The translations under genes were made by a program, and so were the position numbers. A DNA stretch of 64,000 nucleotides from Platanthera guangdongensis. Taxonomy: Eukaryota > Streptophyta > Magnoliopsida > Asparagales > Orchidaceae. The stretch spans positions 464,501-528,500 of the forward strand of contig CM077150.1 of assembly GCA_039583875.1 (NCBI GenBank), written 5' to 3'. Under the pieces are notes generated by a model, which did no database searches, was not told the origin of the DNA, and worked only from the letters and a program-made list of their open reading frames with translations. Positions 43,442 through 54,909 of this stretch are shown one piece after another (positions within the stretch are counted from its first letter, which is position 1; every line of letters starts with the position of its first letter).

Positions 43442-45713
43442 GTAAACCCCTTTCCGGCAAGACGAACCTTGAGGTGTACTACTATGTAATGCAGATTCTA
43501 TTTAACAATGAAAAGTCGCTTACAACCATTCACTTTCCTACCTAACAACAAGGGAACTAAAGTCCACATTTAATTTGATTTCAATGCAGTCAGTTCCTCT
43601 AACATAGCAACAAGCCATCCATAGTGAGAGAGCATCCTGAATAGAGGATGAAGTGGAGTATGTATCCAAAGATGTAACAAAGATCTTTGTAGAGGATGCA
43701 AGACTATGCTATGATATAAAATTAGAAGGTGGATGGGAGGCACCAAAATGTTTACATTTTCATAATGCAATGGGCAGATCTACATCTAAAATCCGAAGTG
43801 GTGATATGGACAGTGAGGATGGTTGTACTAGAGGACCTACATGTGAAGGATTAAGAGGGTCCAAGGATGGTTCAGTAACTTTAGAGAGATGTTTTCTACG
43901 CTAGATGTAATGACAATATGGAGAAGTGGGTTGGGGAGGATGGAGAGTGAGAATGTTTGGATTTTTCATATTTCGTGTCTGATAGAACAGGGAGAGTTAT
44001 CATAGGAGTAATGGAGGGAGGCATAAGAGTAAAATGTGATTTGTCATCAAGGAAGCTCATATCAGAAGATACATCAGTAATGTATCATAACAGACATAGC
44101 CCTTTGGGCATCGCTAGTATCCGACAAAGCATTTGTTGGGCACGTGAATTAAATTTATCATGTTAGGGAGCTATGTTATGCAGATAACATATACACCCAA
44201 AGATTTTAGGAGAGAAATGGGCTTAGTTGTTGGATATTCATGATGGAGAACTTAGTTTGATTGTTGAGAATTGGAGAAACAAAGTGATTGAAGTAGAAAC
44301 ATGCATTTAAGATGGAAAAAATCCATGAACATTTAGAAACATGCATGTTGGAAGGAAGGAATGAGCAACAATCAGTCTATGCTGATTTTTATGCCCCACG
44401 AGTCCATTTTGTTGAGGTGTATATGGGCAGGTAATTTAGTGAAAAATGACATGAGAGTGTAAAAACTTTTGAAATGGTTTACTAAGATATTCCTTAGCAT
44501 TATTGGACCGCATGATCTGTATAGAATTGCTAAATTGATTATGTATTTGAGCATATTACATTTTGAAGACAAAAAGAAGCTCTGTGCGAAAGCTTTATAG
44601 GAATAACCATGTCATTTGTCAATAATCATCAATAAAGGTAATGAAATTGTTATAACCTTGCACACTTGAAATTTTAAAGGGTCACGAGTAATCTTCATAA
44701 GCCAGACAAAAGATATTTTTGCTTCGTACAAAGTTATGAGTGTAGAGCGATGATGTTTGCCTAATTTACAAGGTTAACAATGGAAATCGGAAAATTGGAT
44801 ATTGGGTAAGATAAGACATAAGGAGGATAAAGGTTGGTTGGCCAAAACGCTGGTGCCACTGGATGGTCGAGACTCAGAGATGTGTTGAAACTAGTCCATA
44901 TAGTACAAGTCACTGATCTTATGTCCCCCCACCAGTCAATTGTTTTGTCAGCGGATCTTGTGTCACAAAATTAGGAGCAAAAATGTGTCCGAACAGTTGA
45001 GATCACGAATTACTTGACACATAGAAGATTATGATTAATATTGAGAACAACTAAAATATTATGCGATTGTAGCATAGGTGAGAGAGAGATGCTTGTGAAT
45101 CTGTAAACATGTCTTGTAATACCATCAACAACGGAGATAAACTTATATCGTATGGCGCAAAGTTCAGTTGGTCCTTTACTCGCATGAATAGGCGCCTGAG
45201 TCAGTGATCCAAGCATTAAAGTGAGTGATAAGTGATATATATGACAAAAGGGAAAGGTTGGCGTGTGTTGCCTGTCAGAGGAGGCATAATTGAGTTAGTT
45301 CAACCGTAGATAAGTTCCCTTATCCATCTAGAAATTCATTAAAATTAGTTGTAGATTTCATGGAATGTGTCACGATGTGATGAGCTGTAATTATCTTCCG
45401 GATATCCATGTTTGCCCAACATTTTTCTCCATGGTGATTGATGTCACCACACCAACCGCATTATAAGCTACCGTTTCTAATGTGTCCTCGACCACGACAA
45501 TGAAGTTGTTGTGGGGATCCTCGATTACTACGAGATCGTTGACCACTAGATGTGTTATCTTGTCCTGGAATGTCAAACCATCCTCATCCTCGGGCAACGA
45601 AAGTAGAGAAGATGACTTCATTTGTAAGGAGTGATGGGGCGAGAGGATAAATTGTAAGCATAGTCGGTGGCGGCGAAGTTTGCTGAGACAACATGAGAGA
45701 GTGAACGATATCA
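43442..45713 (-). pseudogene. Copia G: gag end, protease, integrase, RT start
   Basis: Minus strand, right to left. Gag zinc knuckle CGWCGDINHHGEKC (about 45440, intact CX2CX4HX4C); protease region with degraded sequence (SPMLQSHNILVVLNINHNLL, about 45050); integrase pieces (about 44370-44900); the Copia RT start GWLVAMLEELTALKSN (about 43580) and VVHLKVRLAGKGF (about 43450). Stops and frameshifts are frequent throughout, so this is an old copy. Gypsy H interrupts gag at 45714-45718. Confidence 0.7.
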
Positions 45714-45718
45714 TATGA

Positions 45719-46108
45719 TATTACCGATGGGGAGAAGATCCGGGCAAAGGGAAGGGCCGGCGGCAAGAGGGAGAGAAGGAGGCTAGGGTTTATAGGAAAC
45801 ATGGGAACAATCTTTTTTTTCATATTACATCCAAGACAAGAAAATCACAAAGTCCATACATGCCCTCTTATAATAGTGAGGTGCAAATAACAAACCCAAA
45901 ATATAAATAAACCAAAGCATAATATAAGCCTTAATGTTAATTATCCTCCGCACCCGCCACAACCGGTTCATCCTCGTCGGTACGAGCCGCGCCCTCTGCA
46001 ACTGGTTCATCCTTGTTGGACTGAGCATCGCCCATTGCAACCGCCGCATGCGGTTCCCGCCGCCTGTAGATCCACCATGGTCGGTCCTTGTCGTGAATAT
46101 TCATAGCA
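45719..46108 (-). mobile_element. 3' LTR of gypsy H
   Basis: 390 bp; minus sense starts TGCTATGAATATTC. It shares ctcttataatagtgaggtgc and neighbouring sequence with the 5' LTR. Confidence 0.85.
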
Positions 46109-47330
46109 ATGCCGCCATCTGGAAAGTTCGTCCTGTCCTCAAGGCATAAGTCAAGAAATTGATGGAGGAAATCATCCCTCGGTAGCCAAGTGGCCTCGAG
46201 CGGGGGGCGGTAGCGCCATGCCACAAGGATCTCCTCCAGAGCCGCATCTCCTGGTAGGTGGTGGCAGCGGTCTAGTATGTTGTGCGGGTATACGAGAGCG
46301 GAATCAGAGTAGTCGAGATCGCCCGCGATGTGGTCCAGATTTGGGTGGTCGCCCACGACGCGGAGAAGTTGAGAGACATGGAAAACCGAGTGGATACGAC
46401 TCCCCTTGGGAAGTTGAATTGTGTAGGCGACAGCTCCAATCTAGGCCATGACGGTGAACGACCCAAAGAAACGTGGTGTGAGTTTGGGACAAGGGAGTTT
46501 GGCAATCATGAGTTGGCGGTAAGGTTGAAGTTTGATAAAGACCTTCTCGCCGACTTAGAAGGAAAGATCCTGGCGCTTGCGGTTGGAGAAGGATGTCATT
46601 TTTGCCTGAACCCGATGTAGGTGATGCTTAAGACTGTCCAAAATGATGTCCCGATCTTGGAGGTGATTTGCCAAACTAGGCACGAGGCACTCCCCCGGAA
46701 GGTAGCGCACTACATCCGGTGGTGGTCGGCCGTATACGAACTCAAAAGGAGTCGTTTCCGTTGCATGGTGGTAGGCGGTGTTGTACGAGTATTCAGCCCA
46801 ACCCAACCACTTGGCCCACGAGCCCGATCTCTCACCAATGAAACAACGTAAGTAAGTTTCCAAGCAACGGTTGAGAACCTCTAACTGGTCATTCGTTTGT
46901 GGATGGTAAGCAGAGCTCATGCGGAGGTGTGTCCCTTGAAGGCGGAACAAGGACATCCAGAAACTGTTTAGAAAGAGGGGATCACAATCTCTCACAATCG
47001 ATTGCGGAAATCCATGTAGTCGTACGACTCCGAAGATGAAACTGTTGGCCACTCCTGCGGCCATATACGGATGTCATAGAGGAAAAAAGTGCGCGTACTT
47101 GGAGAGTCGGTCCACTAATACAGGATGCATTCGAAGCTGTTGGACCGGGGGAGGCGTGTATTGAAATCCATGGTGATGTCCTCCCAAATACGATCCGGAA
47201 TGAGCAGGGGCTGAAGTAACCCACCCGAAAACATTGTCCCGTACTTCACCTTCTGGTGTGGAAGGCAGGCGGCCACGTGGACTTTGACTTGCTTGAACAT
47301 GTGTGACCAGTAGAGGAAAGACACCAAGCA
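46109..47330 (-). pseudogene. Gypsy H integrase and chromodomain
   Basis: Minus strand. Integrase core at 46555-47064: DCDPLF with the second catalytic Asp, SSAYHPQTNDQLEVLNRCLE with the Glu, YNTAYHHATETTPFEFVYGR. Its N-terminal half is in other frames (47074-47331). The C-terminal frame 45937-46356 has LVYPHNILDRC and LVAWRYRPPLEATW, a chromodomain-type segment followed by LEDRTNFPDGGIAM, typical of plant chromoviruses. Frameshifts near 46440 and 47070. Confidence 0.8.
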
Positions 47331-49100
47331 TCAGTAGGTGTGGAAAGCTCAGACGTGGCCCCTAGTTGGCGTAGCATGGAACTCGGCTATGAGGCGCGAA
47401 ATGAGAGGGGAGGTCGCGGACAACACTAGGCGGCCCAGGTAAAAGAGCCAACTGCCCACTAGGGAGTATAGGCGTCATGTTGAATTGTTGTGGCATCCTC
47501 CCAAATTGTACGGGAGATGGCTCGGAGTTCCGAGGAGTGTGCTTGTCGGGACAGAGCGTCCGTCGCTCGATTGGTGCGGCCCGGGCGGAATTTGATGGAG
47601 AAGTCGTACCTAAGGAGCTTTGTCACCCAAAGCTGTTGTGCCGGCGTGGCGATCTTCTATTGGAGGAGATACTGCAGGCTATGATGATCAGTGTGGACAA
47701 TAAAGGGGCGGCCCAGGAGGTACGGCCGCCAGTGCTAGACTGTCAGGACAAGCGCCATGAGCTCGTTTTCATAAGCCGAACAACTACGAATGGTGGTGGA
47801 GAATGCCCAGCTGTAGTAGGTGATGGGGAGACTGCCTTGCATGAGGGTCGCACCCACCCCGGTGCCCAAGGCGTCGCACTCCACAATGAAGGGTTGATTA
47901 AAGTCGGGCATTGCAAGAACTGGGTCATTCACAAGAGCCGCCTTGAGGGCGGTATATGCAGACATGGCAGTCGGGGTCCACGAAAAGTGCCCCTCTTCAG
48001 TAGATTTGAGCAACTGTGTCAGGGGGTGTGCCAAGGTGTCGTATTCCCGAATGAAGCGCCGATAATATCTGGTCAGGCCCAAAAAACCTCGGACATCCCG
48101 AAGGGAGGTGAGGGTCGGCCAATGTAGAGCCGCCGTAATTTTGTCGTCGCCCATGGCCACGCCCTGGGCCGAGATCTTATGGCTCAAGTAGCTGACGGTG
48201 GTCACACCGAACGAACACTTCTTGTGGTGGAGGACAAGATGATGCTGACGGATTGTCTCGAGCGTGCGGCGTACATGACATAAATGCTCCTGCCAGGATG
48301 AGCTATACACCAAAATATCATCAAAAAAACGTGGAAGTGTTGTCGGAGTACCGCTTGAAAAAGATTGTTCATGGTGGCTTGAAAGGTGGTCCAGCCCGAA
48401 GGGCATGACCAGGAACTCGTAGTGCCCATCATGTGTCTGAAATGTTGTCTTGGGTACATCCTCCGGTAAAACTCGGATTTGGTGGTACCCCGCCCGGAGG
48501 TCGAGCTTTGTGAAGAAAGGGGCGTCGTGGAGCTCGTCCAAAAGCTCCTAAATGACTAGAATGGGGTACTTGCCCGGGACTGTAGCCTTGTTTAACTCCC
48601 GGTAGTCCACATAGAAACGCCAACTCCCGACCTTCTTGCGCACAAGGAGGATCAGGCTGGAGAAAAGGCTCGCACTGGGGCGGATGAGGCCGCCCATGAA
48701 CATCTCCAACACTAAGTGATCGATCTCATCCTTCTGGACATGCCTGTAGCAATAGGGCTTGACGGATACGGCCGAGGTGTGGGGCTGCAGCAAAATGGCA
48801 TGGTCAGTGGCCCGCACCGAAGGTAAGCCCGCGGGAGATGTAAACACGTCGGACAGCTCATCGTGGAGAAGGCGGAGGTTGGGTGAAGCACCGAGGTTTC
48901 CATCGGTGCGGCCTGTAGTTGTCAAAGCCAAGCAGAGAACTCCACATTGGCAGTGTGTTGGACAACACGGAAGGAAACCGGTGTACGGAGAAGAGCGGTG
49001 TAGTCCCCATTGGAGAGGCAGTGTGGTGCTAGCGTGCGGCCCGGGCGAGCCCCGCCAATGGAAAATGGTCGTGACCCATAGTTCGGTGGAGGTGGCCGAG
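47331..49100 (-). pseudogene. Gypsy H reverse transcriptase / RNase H
   Basis: Minus-strand RT: a GLPSVRATDHAILLQP block and RKKVGSWRFYVDYRELNKAT (48548-48850), then TKLDLRAGYHQIRV, LVMPFGL, FFDDILVYSS (about 48310), FLGLTRYYRRFI, and RNase H from CDALGTGVGATLMQ (47735-48541). A frameshift follows MPFGL, and a stop separates the two blocks near 48548. RNase H continues in a different frame to about 47480. Confidence 0.8.
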
Positions 49101-49865
49101 TAGGCGGAGGCCCAACGGGAGCCGACGGCCGGGCAAAGAGATCCGCCTCCATGGCGCACACTAGGTAGAGCGCTTCGGAGACGTGCACGGCTGATGAGTG
49201 CAGAGGCGGGAGCGGATCGATGGAAGTAGGTCTCTCATGAAGTAACCCAAATAGTGATCATGCGGAAGGCCGAGGACATGTGTAACCAAGGCGACGAACT
49301 CGTCGATGTAAGGCATCAAGACCGGACGACTAGCAGATGCTACAAAGGCGCTCAACGACGAAACCGGCGCAGCGGAGCTCGTACCGTCAGACCATCTCTT
49401 GCTTCAGTTCGCCCCACGAGATGAGGGGCTGAGATTGGTGCAACCATCATGCCCAATAGAGAGCGGATCCGTCAAGGCCTACTACAGTCGTGTCGATCTT
49501 GTCCGCCTCCGGTGTGAAGTGGAATTGAAATATTGTTCCGACTTAGCTATCCACCCCATGGGATCGGTGTCGGAGAAGTACGGAACATCCAGGGCCAGTG
49601 TCGAGGGACCCAAAATGGGAGCGGCGACAGATGGCTGGGGAGATGTGCCAAGCAACGAACCCCCATCGGTATAGGAGGCGCAACCTCCATTGGCGGCGAA
49701 CGAGGGCGAGGCGGGACGAGCGTCCAAGCGTGCGACGATCGCCTGCAGCGTGTCCTGGATTAAAGCAAACTGGGAGTCATGGGCGTATACACCGAGGTGG
49801 ACGGCGTCGTCGGAGGCATCGGCGGCGGTGGTGTCAAGGAGGGCGCATGTGGTTGGTGGAACCAT
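49101..49865 (-). pseudogene. Gypsy H gag remnant
   Basis: Starts at ATG 49865 on the minus strand: a helix LIQDTLQAIVARLD, then PYFSDTDPMGWIAKSEQYFN, the usual start of plant gypsy gag, with a frameshift near 49490. YIDEFVALVTHVLGLPHDHY (about 49310) is the gag C-terminal helix. No zinc knuckle or protease follows: the sequence passes directly to RT, so that segment is deleted. Confidence 0.75.
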
Positions 49866-50054
49866 GCGAGATTTCTACGAATCCTATGTAGTGGATAGCA
49901 AACGCAAAGCAGGGACTCCGGAGTGGCGAGGCTAATGCAGCGACACGACGCGAACGCGAGGTAGCAAGGTAAAGCAGTAAGGGCGACGCGATGCGGAAGC
50001 TGGGACGCAAACACGGACGGCCTTTAGGCGGGTGGAATGGCAGGTCGAACCAAA

Positions 50055-50443
50055 TATTATTGATGGGGAGAAGATCCAGGCAAGGGGAAGGACCGAAGGC
50101 AAGAGGGAGAGGAGGCTAGGGTTTAGATGAAACAAGGGAGCAACCCTTCTTTTCATATCACTTCCAAGACAAGAAAATCACAAAATCCGTACATGCCCTC
50201 TTATAATAGTGAAGTGCAAATAACAAACCCAAAATATAAGTAAACCAAAACATAATATAAGCCTTAATATTAATTATCCTCCGCACCCGCCACAACCGGT
50301 TCATCCTCGTCGGTCCACACACCGTGCCCTCCACAACCAGTTCATCCTTGTTGGACCGAGCCGCGCCCGCCGCAACCGCCGCATGCGATTCCCTCGACCT
50401 GTAAACCCGCCATGACTGGTCCTCATTGTGAATATCTGTAACA
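50055..50443 (-). mobile_element. 5' LTR of gypsy H
   Basis: 389 bp; minus sense starts TGTTACAGATATTC. The internal sequence next to it reads TTTGGTTCGACC in the minus sense, not the usual tRNA-iMet site. Confidence 0.85.
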
Positions 50444-50448
50444 TATGA

Positions 50449-51049
50449 ACTAGATAGAAGTGCAAGGCATAAAATGCCAACGAGATCTTTCTCTCTGAAG
50501 ACAAGTGACTGCGGGATCTGTAGAGATTAGTTGGAAACATTTCATTGTTTAAGTAAATTGTTAAAGAGTGCGTCGAAGTCATGTATATTGTCTGTAGGGG
50601 CAGCCGATATGTGTTTGCTGAAAGATATCATATAGTTTTTGCAAATCGTCTCCAGAGGAGTACAAAGCACGCAGACGAGACCGTACTTTAGCAGTTCGTT
50701 GTGAAATGACAGATAGGTAACCTCGGGTTTCCATAGAATTGGTAGTCACGCTATCTCTTTGTTTCCATCTTGGAACCAGGCATCTTAAGTGTCATCCTTG
50801 GTAGTCGGAGGTGTTTTAATTAGATGACGGTGCAGTAAGATAAATGTTGGGAACATAAATGTCTTACTACTGAGGACTTCAGCAACAACATAAGTCTAGG
50901 GCAAGTAGTTGGTAGCGCCAGAAGATAAATGTTGGGAACATAAATGTCTTAATGCCATTGTGAGCAGTTGGTTTCGACGTGCCTCCCATGAGGTGTTGAG
51001 TTTATTTCAGCTTTAAAAAAATTTGTTGGCGAGGACCTTGTTGTGCAAG
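50449..51049 (-). pseudogene. Copia G gag, N-terminal part (between H and I)
   Basis: Sequence joining gypsy H to gypsy I. Near 50449-50640 the minus strand reads like Copia gag in broken frames and joins at 45713. The rest is decayed; a 20-bp phrase (agataaatgttgggaacata) occurs twice, at about 50838 and 50923. Confidence 0.5.
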
Positions 51050-51054
51050 AGCGG

Positions 51055-51382
51055 TGATGCAAGCAGATCCTAAATATGCAGGAATAGAAGCAGGCCAATG
51101 GAAATATATTTACCACTTACCAAACATTCAACTGCAAGCACATAAAAGTTCTGGAAATCAAAGGGGAAAGCACAAGAACAACAAGAACACACACGTACAA
51201 TGCAAGAGAGGACACTCCCAACTCCAGCCGCTCACAACTTCAACTTCAGACAAAAACATAAAACATCCCTAGGGAAACTAACATAATATAAAGCATAAAA
51301 AAAGACAAAACTACCCTTCCCAACTTCAGAAATTACGCCCGTTGCCCCCCGACCGCTGCCTCGCGTTGTTCCGGTCCGCAAG
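51055..51382 (-). mobile_element. 3' LTR of gypsy I, 5'-truncated
   Basis: Matches 54910-55236 closely. The terminal bases present in the other LTR (plus atcgtatca) are missing at the junction with coding sequence. Confidence 0.9.
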
Positions 51383-53353
51383 TTAGCCCGCTGGTTTTTG
51401 ATGGTCGGCTTTACACCGTTGGCATACGTCACATTGTCTAGTGTACGCATAGATCTCCGTCTTCATTCGCTTCCAATAGAACATCCGCTTGAGCCTTTGA
51501 TATGTCGCCGTGATGCCAGAGTGGCCCCCCACCGCCCCTTCATGGAAAAGTTGTGACAGTTTCAGCTTGAGGGCAGCATCTCGGCCGATCACAAGCCGCC
51601 CCTTCCGGGTGAGAATGCCGTGCCGCAGTTGGTAGTTGGGTTTGGCATCCGGATTGGCCTCCTTTGCCGCAATCAGCTGTTGGAGGTGGGTGTCCTGCAG
51701 CCAAGAAGCCTTGATTTCGTCCAGCATACCCGACCGTAAGGTGACCACGGCGCAGAGTTCAATGTTGGCGTCGTCATGTTGGCGGGAAAGCGCATCTGCA
51801 CACACATTGTCCTTTCCCCTACGGTATTGGATGTGGAAGTCATACCCCATGAGTTTGGAGAGATACTTTTGTTGCGCCGGTGTGCCGATTTTGTGGTCCA
51901 ACAAAAACCGTAGGCTCTGATGGTCGGTTCGGATAAGGAAGTGGCAGCCCGCCAAGTAATGCCACCAATGCTGCACGGCCATGACGATAGCCAAGAGCTC
52001 CTTTTCATACGCGGAAAAGCTGGAGTGTTTGGGCCCCAATGCGCGGCTGAAGTACGCAATAGGCCGCCCCTCCTGTGATAAAACAGCCCCCACGCCGGAG
52101 TCCACTGCATCTGTCTCGACAGTAAACTCCATAGTGAAGTCGGGCAATCGCAAGACCGGTGGTTGTGAAACGGACGCCTTCAACTGTTGGAAGGCCGTCG
52201 CCGCGACCGATGTCCAATGAAAGGACTTAAGGCGTAGAAGATCTGTGAGAGGTCGAGCGAGGATGCCATATCCTTGGATAAACCGACGGTAATACCCCGT
52301 GAGACCCAAAAAACCCCGTAGTTTCTTAAAAGTGGTGGGTTCCGGCCATTCCGTCATCGCTTGGATTTTGAGAGGATCCGTGGCCACGCCCCCGGCGGAA
52401 ATAACATGTCCCAAATAATGTACTTGTTGAAGGCCGAATTGACATTTGCTCCTCTTAAGACAGAGGTGATGTGACCGCAAGGTGCGAAAGGTGAACTCAA
52501 GGTGATGGCGGTGATCGTCCCAAGAGTTACTAAAGATCAAGATGTCGTCGAAAAATACCAACAAGAATTTCCGGAGCTGACGTTCAAACACCTGATTCAT
52601 CAACCCTTGGAAGGTGGAGGGCGCATTAGTTAGGCCGAATGACATTACCGAAAATTCATAGTGGCCTTGATGCGTCCGGAACGCTGTTTTGTAGATGTCG
52701 TCCTCTGTCATACGAACTTGGTGGTAACCGGCCCGAAGATCCAACTTGGAAAAGAAAACGACACCGTTGAGCTCGTCCAACAATTCCTCAATGAGCGGGA
52801 TCAGAAACTTGTTTTTGACGGTATGCTTGTTCAATTGCCTATAATCAATGCAAAGACGCCACGTGCCATCATGTTTCTTAACCAAGACGACCGAGGACGC
52901 AAATGGACTGGAGGAGTGGCGAATAGTGCCGGCTGCGAGTATCTCATCGATCAACCGCTCAATTTCTGTTTTCTGTAGGGGCGGATACTGGTACGGCCGT
53001 ATGTTGATATCGACGGGGCCCTCCTTGAGAGGGATGTGGTGATCCTGCTCGCGGACCGGGGGCAGTCCGACCGGCTCTTGGAACAAATCCTGGAACTCCT
53101 CCAACAAGTCCTGTAGCTGATGTGCAGCCGCCGGAGGTAAGGCCGGACCCGTCAGCTGGCACGGTGGGTGAAAAGGATGCTCCTCGGAAGGGTTGTCGCC
53201 AGGCCCGTGTGCTTGGATGTTGCAAAGAGCCATCATGCTGAGTTGTCCCGGCTTGGCTAACAATTTCTCCATGCGTTGTTGCGTAAGAGACGTCCCGGTG
53301 AGATTTGTAGCACCTCGGAGAGTGAGGGTTTTGCCTTGGCTAGTAAAGTTCAT
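51383..53353 (-). CDS. Gypsy I reverse transcriptase / RNase H / integrase start
   Basis: 656-codon open frame on the minus strand. RT has KKHDGTWRLCIDYRQLNKHT, FSKLDLRAGYHQVRM, FGLTNAPSTFQGLMNQVF, catalytic FFDD (about 52545) and GYYRRFIQGYG. RNase H has TDAVDSGVGAVLSQ, YEKELLAIV, RTDHQSLRFLL and CADALSRQ. The integrase zinc-binding start follows (FHEGAVGGHSGI .. QCDVCQRCKADHQKPAG), ended by a TAA formed at the deletion junction with the LTR. RT and RNase H look fully intact. Upstream the same frame continues past a TGA at about 53366 into protease. Confidence 0.93.
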   Translation of the reverse strand: MNFTSQGKTLTLRGATNLTGTSLTQQRMEKLLAKPGQLSMMALCNIQAHGPGDNPSEEHPFHPPCQLTGPALPPAAAHQLQDLLEEFQDLFQEPVGLPPVREQDHHIPLKEGPVDINIRPYQYPPLQKTEIERLIDEILAAGTIRHSSSPFASSVVLVKKHDGTWRLCIDYRQLNKHTVKNKFLIPLIEELLDELNGVVFFSKLDLRAGYHQVRMTEDDIYKTAFRTHQGHYEFSVMSFGLTNAPSTFQGLMNQVFERQLRKFLLVFFDDILIFSNSWDDHRHHLEFTFRTLRSHHLCLKRSKCQFGLQQVHYLGHVISAGGVATDPLKIQAMTEWPEPTTFKKLRGFLGLTGYYRRFIQGYGILARPLTDLLRLKSFHWTSVAATAFQQLKASVSQPPVLRLPDFTMEFTVETDAVDSGVGAVLSQEGRPIAYFSRALGPKHSSFSAYEKELLAIVMAVQHWWHYLAGCHFLIRTDHQSLRFLLDHKIGTPAQQKYLSKLMGYDFHIQYRRGKDNVCADALSRQHDDANIELCAVVTLRSGMLDEIKASWLQDTHLQQLIAAKEANPDAKPNYQLRHGILTRKGRLVIGRDAALKLKLSQLFHEGAVGGHSGITATYQRLKRMFYWKRMKTEIYAYTRQCDVCQRCKADHQKPAG

Positions 53354-53371
53354 TGTAAGGTTGTTGAAATA

Positions 53372-53990
53372 TCATTGGATGACGCCGAGTGTGACCAACC
53401 ACTGAATGCCCAAGACGACTTCACACCCGCCTAAAGGAAGGAGGAGCATGTCGGATGTAAACGTGACCCCTTGCATGCGCCAAGGAAAGTCAACGACTTT
53501 GTGGGAGCTGGAGATGTGTTGTCCGTCGGCCACAGCGACATGGAAGGGTGCGATGGGCGTGAGCTGGCATTGCAGTCGTTGAGCCGCGGTGCTGTCCAAG
53601 AAGTTACGAATGCTGCCCGAGTCAATCAGCACGCTGAGGGGCTGGCCGTGGTAGGAAGCTGTGATTTTCATGGTGTAGAAGTGGGGAATGCCCGTCAACG
53701 CATGCACAGAAAGCTGAGGGCGAGGTTGATCCTCATCCTGGTCGGGAAGCAGCGGCAGCTCAGCCTCGGGATCTGCCACGACCGGATCCGCGTCGTCCTC
53801 CTCAGGGAGAATTTTGATGGCAAAGGACTGTCGCCTGCCCGGACATTGATGGCCCGCAGTGAAGGGGCTGTCACACCAAAAGCAAAGACCCTTCCGCCGC
53901 CGTTCGTCCATTTCAGCCGAGGAAAGGCGCCGGCCCTGCCGTGGTCGTGCTCCTGACACAGGTGGAATTGGGGCCGGTGGAAATATAGCG
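53372..53990 (-). pseudogene. Gypsy I zinc knuckle and protease
   Basis: Same frame as pol. The zinc knuckle reads CFWCDSPFTAGHQC (about 53880), as in plant chromoviruses with a longer C-to-H spacing. The protease active site is VLIDSGSIRNFLD (about 53620). It ends at a TGA about 20 bases before the RT frame restarts, where the next residue of the family is usually Trp. Gag is in a different frame, separated by a G15 homopolymer. Confidence 0.85.
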
Positions 53991-54005
53991 GGGGGGGGGG
54001 GGGGG
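53991..54005. repeat. Poly-G run of 15 at the gag/protease frame change
   Basis: Fifteen G on the plus strand (C in the coding sense, encoding a proline run). Gag upstream and protease downstream are in different frames on its two sides. Confidence 0.9.
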
Positions 54006-54612
54006 TGGCGAGTGGTGGTGGCTTGGGAGGGAAGGCAAAAGTCGGCGCCGAAGGCCAATCCCCTCGCTGGTGAAAGCTGGTGGTAGTAGTTGCCGAGGCA
54101 TAAGAAGAGGGCCGCTTGCCGCCCAGGGCGTCGCGGTGCTCTTGGAGACGGGCCAACGAGAAAACATCCAACAACGACTTGGGCTGGAACATCCGCACGC
54201 CATATTCGATTTCATCGCGAAGGCTAGCCAAACAGAAACTAATGGCATGTTCCTCCGGGATGTTGACGCGATGAAGAAGTAAGTCGAACTCATCCAGATA
54301 GGCCTGGACTGAGGTGCGTTGGCGGAGTTTCTTCAGGTCACTCAGCAGGTCATCAACCAACATGGAGCCAAAACGCTGATGCAAGGCCCGACAGAATTCC
54401 TCCCAGGAGGGCCATTCGCGCGTGAGACGCGACTTCATATAGGACTGCAGCCAATAGAGAGCTTTACCTTCCACGTGGGCGGACGCCATTTTGACCTTGA
54501 GATCCGTCGGGGTGCTGTCAATGTCAAAAAATTGATCACACTTGTAAACCCATTCCAGCAGGCCCTCCCCGTCGAAGCGAGGAAATTCCAGGCGCGCTAA
54601 GCGGGTCGCCAT
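54006..54612 (-). CDS. Gypsy I gag
   Basis: Starts at ATG 54612 on the minus strand (MATRLARLEFPRFDGEGLLE). The gag domain is complete: WVYKCDQFFDIDSTP, KMASAHVEGKALYWLQSYMK, WEEFCRALHQRFGS, LRQRTSVQAYLDEFDLLLHR and ISFCLASLRDEIEYGVRMFQ. Then comes a Pro-rich linker encoded partly by the homopolymer, after which the frame runs on out of phase with the zinc knuckle. No stop interrupts the domain. Gag forms the particle that packages element RNA. Confidence 0.9.
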
Positions 54613-54909
54613 CTGTGGGGATTGAAATGGGGGCTGCCAGTCATCCGAGAGGGGAGCCGATGTCCCGGAGTTGTCCGCGCGGTCGGGCCGTCAGTGACCG
54701 AGCAGGGAGCGGACCTCCTACAGGGCGCGACTCTGCTGCGATTCGAGCAAGGTGCGGACATCGTCGAGATGGCGGTGGTGCTGGTCCTTAAGAGACTGGA
54801 TGGACTTCGTCAGCGTCTCCTGCTGCGCCTTATGTGCATCCATGTCGTTTTGGAGATCACGGGAGGAAGACGCCATGAAACAGGCAGAGGATGGGTGGAT
54901 CTGATACCT
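54613..54909 (-). other. Gypsy I leader and primer binding site
   Basis: Between gag and the 5' LTR. At 54898-54909 the minus strand reads AGGTATCAGATC, a tRNA-iMet site with its first base changed from T. A minus-strand frame here (about 54718-54880) reads LQNDMDAHKAQQETLTKSIQ, a coiled-coil-like segment that may be the true gag N-terminus in another frame. Confidence 0.6.

Larger units (their letters stand above)
45719..50443 (-). mobile_element. Ty3/gypsy element H, TSD TATGA
   Basis: Minus-strand gypsy element with LTRs at 45719-46108 and 50055-50443 and perfect TSDs (tatga at 45714-45718 and 50444-50448). Removing it restores reading continuity of the Copia G gag across the site, which supports the boundaries. 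LTRs differ by roughly 10% by eye, so it is old. Protease and zinc-knuckle regions are missing. Confidence 0.85.
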
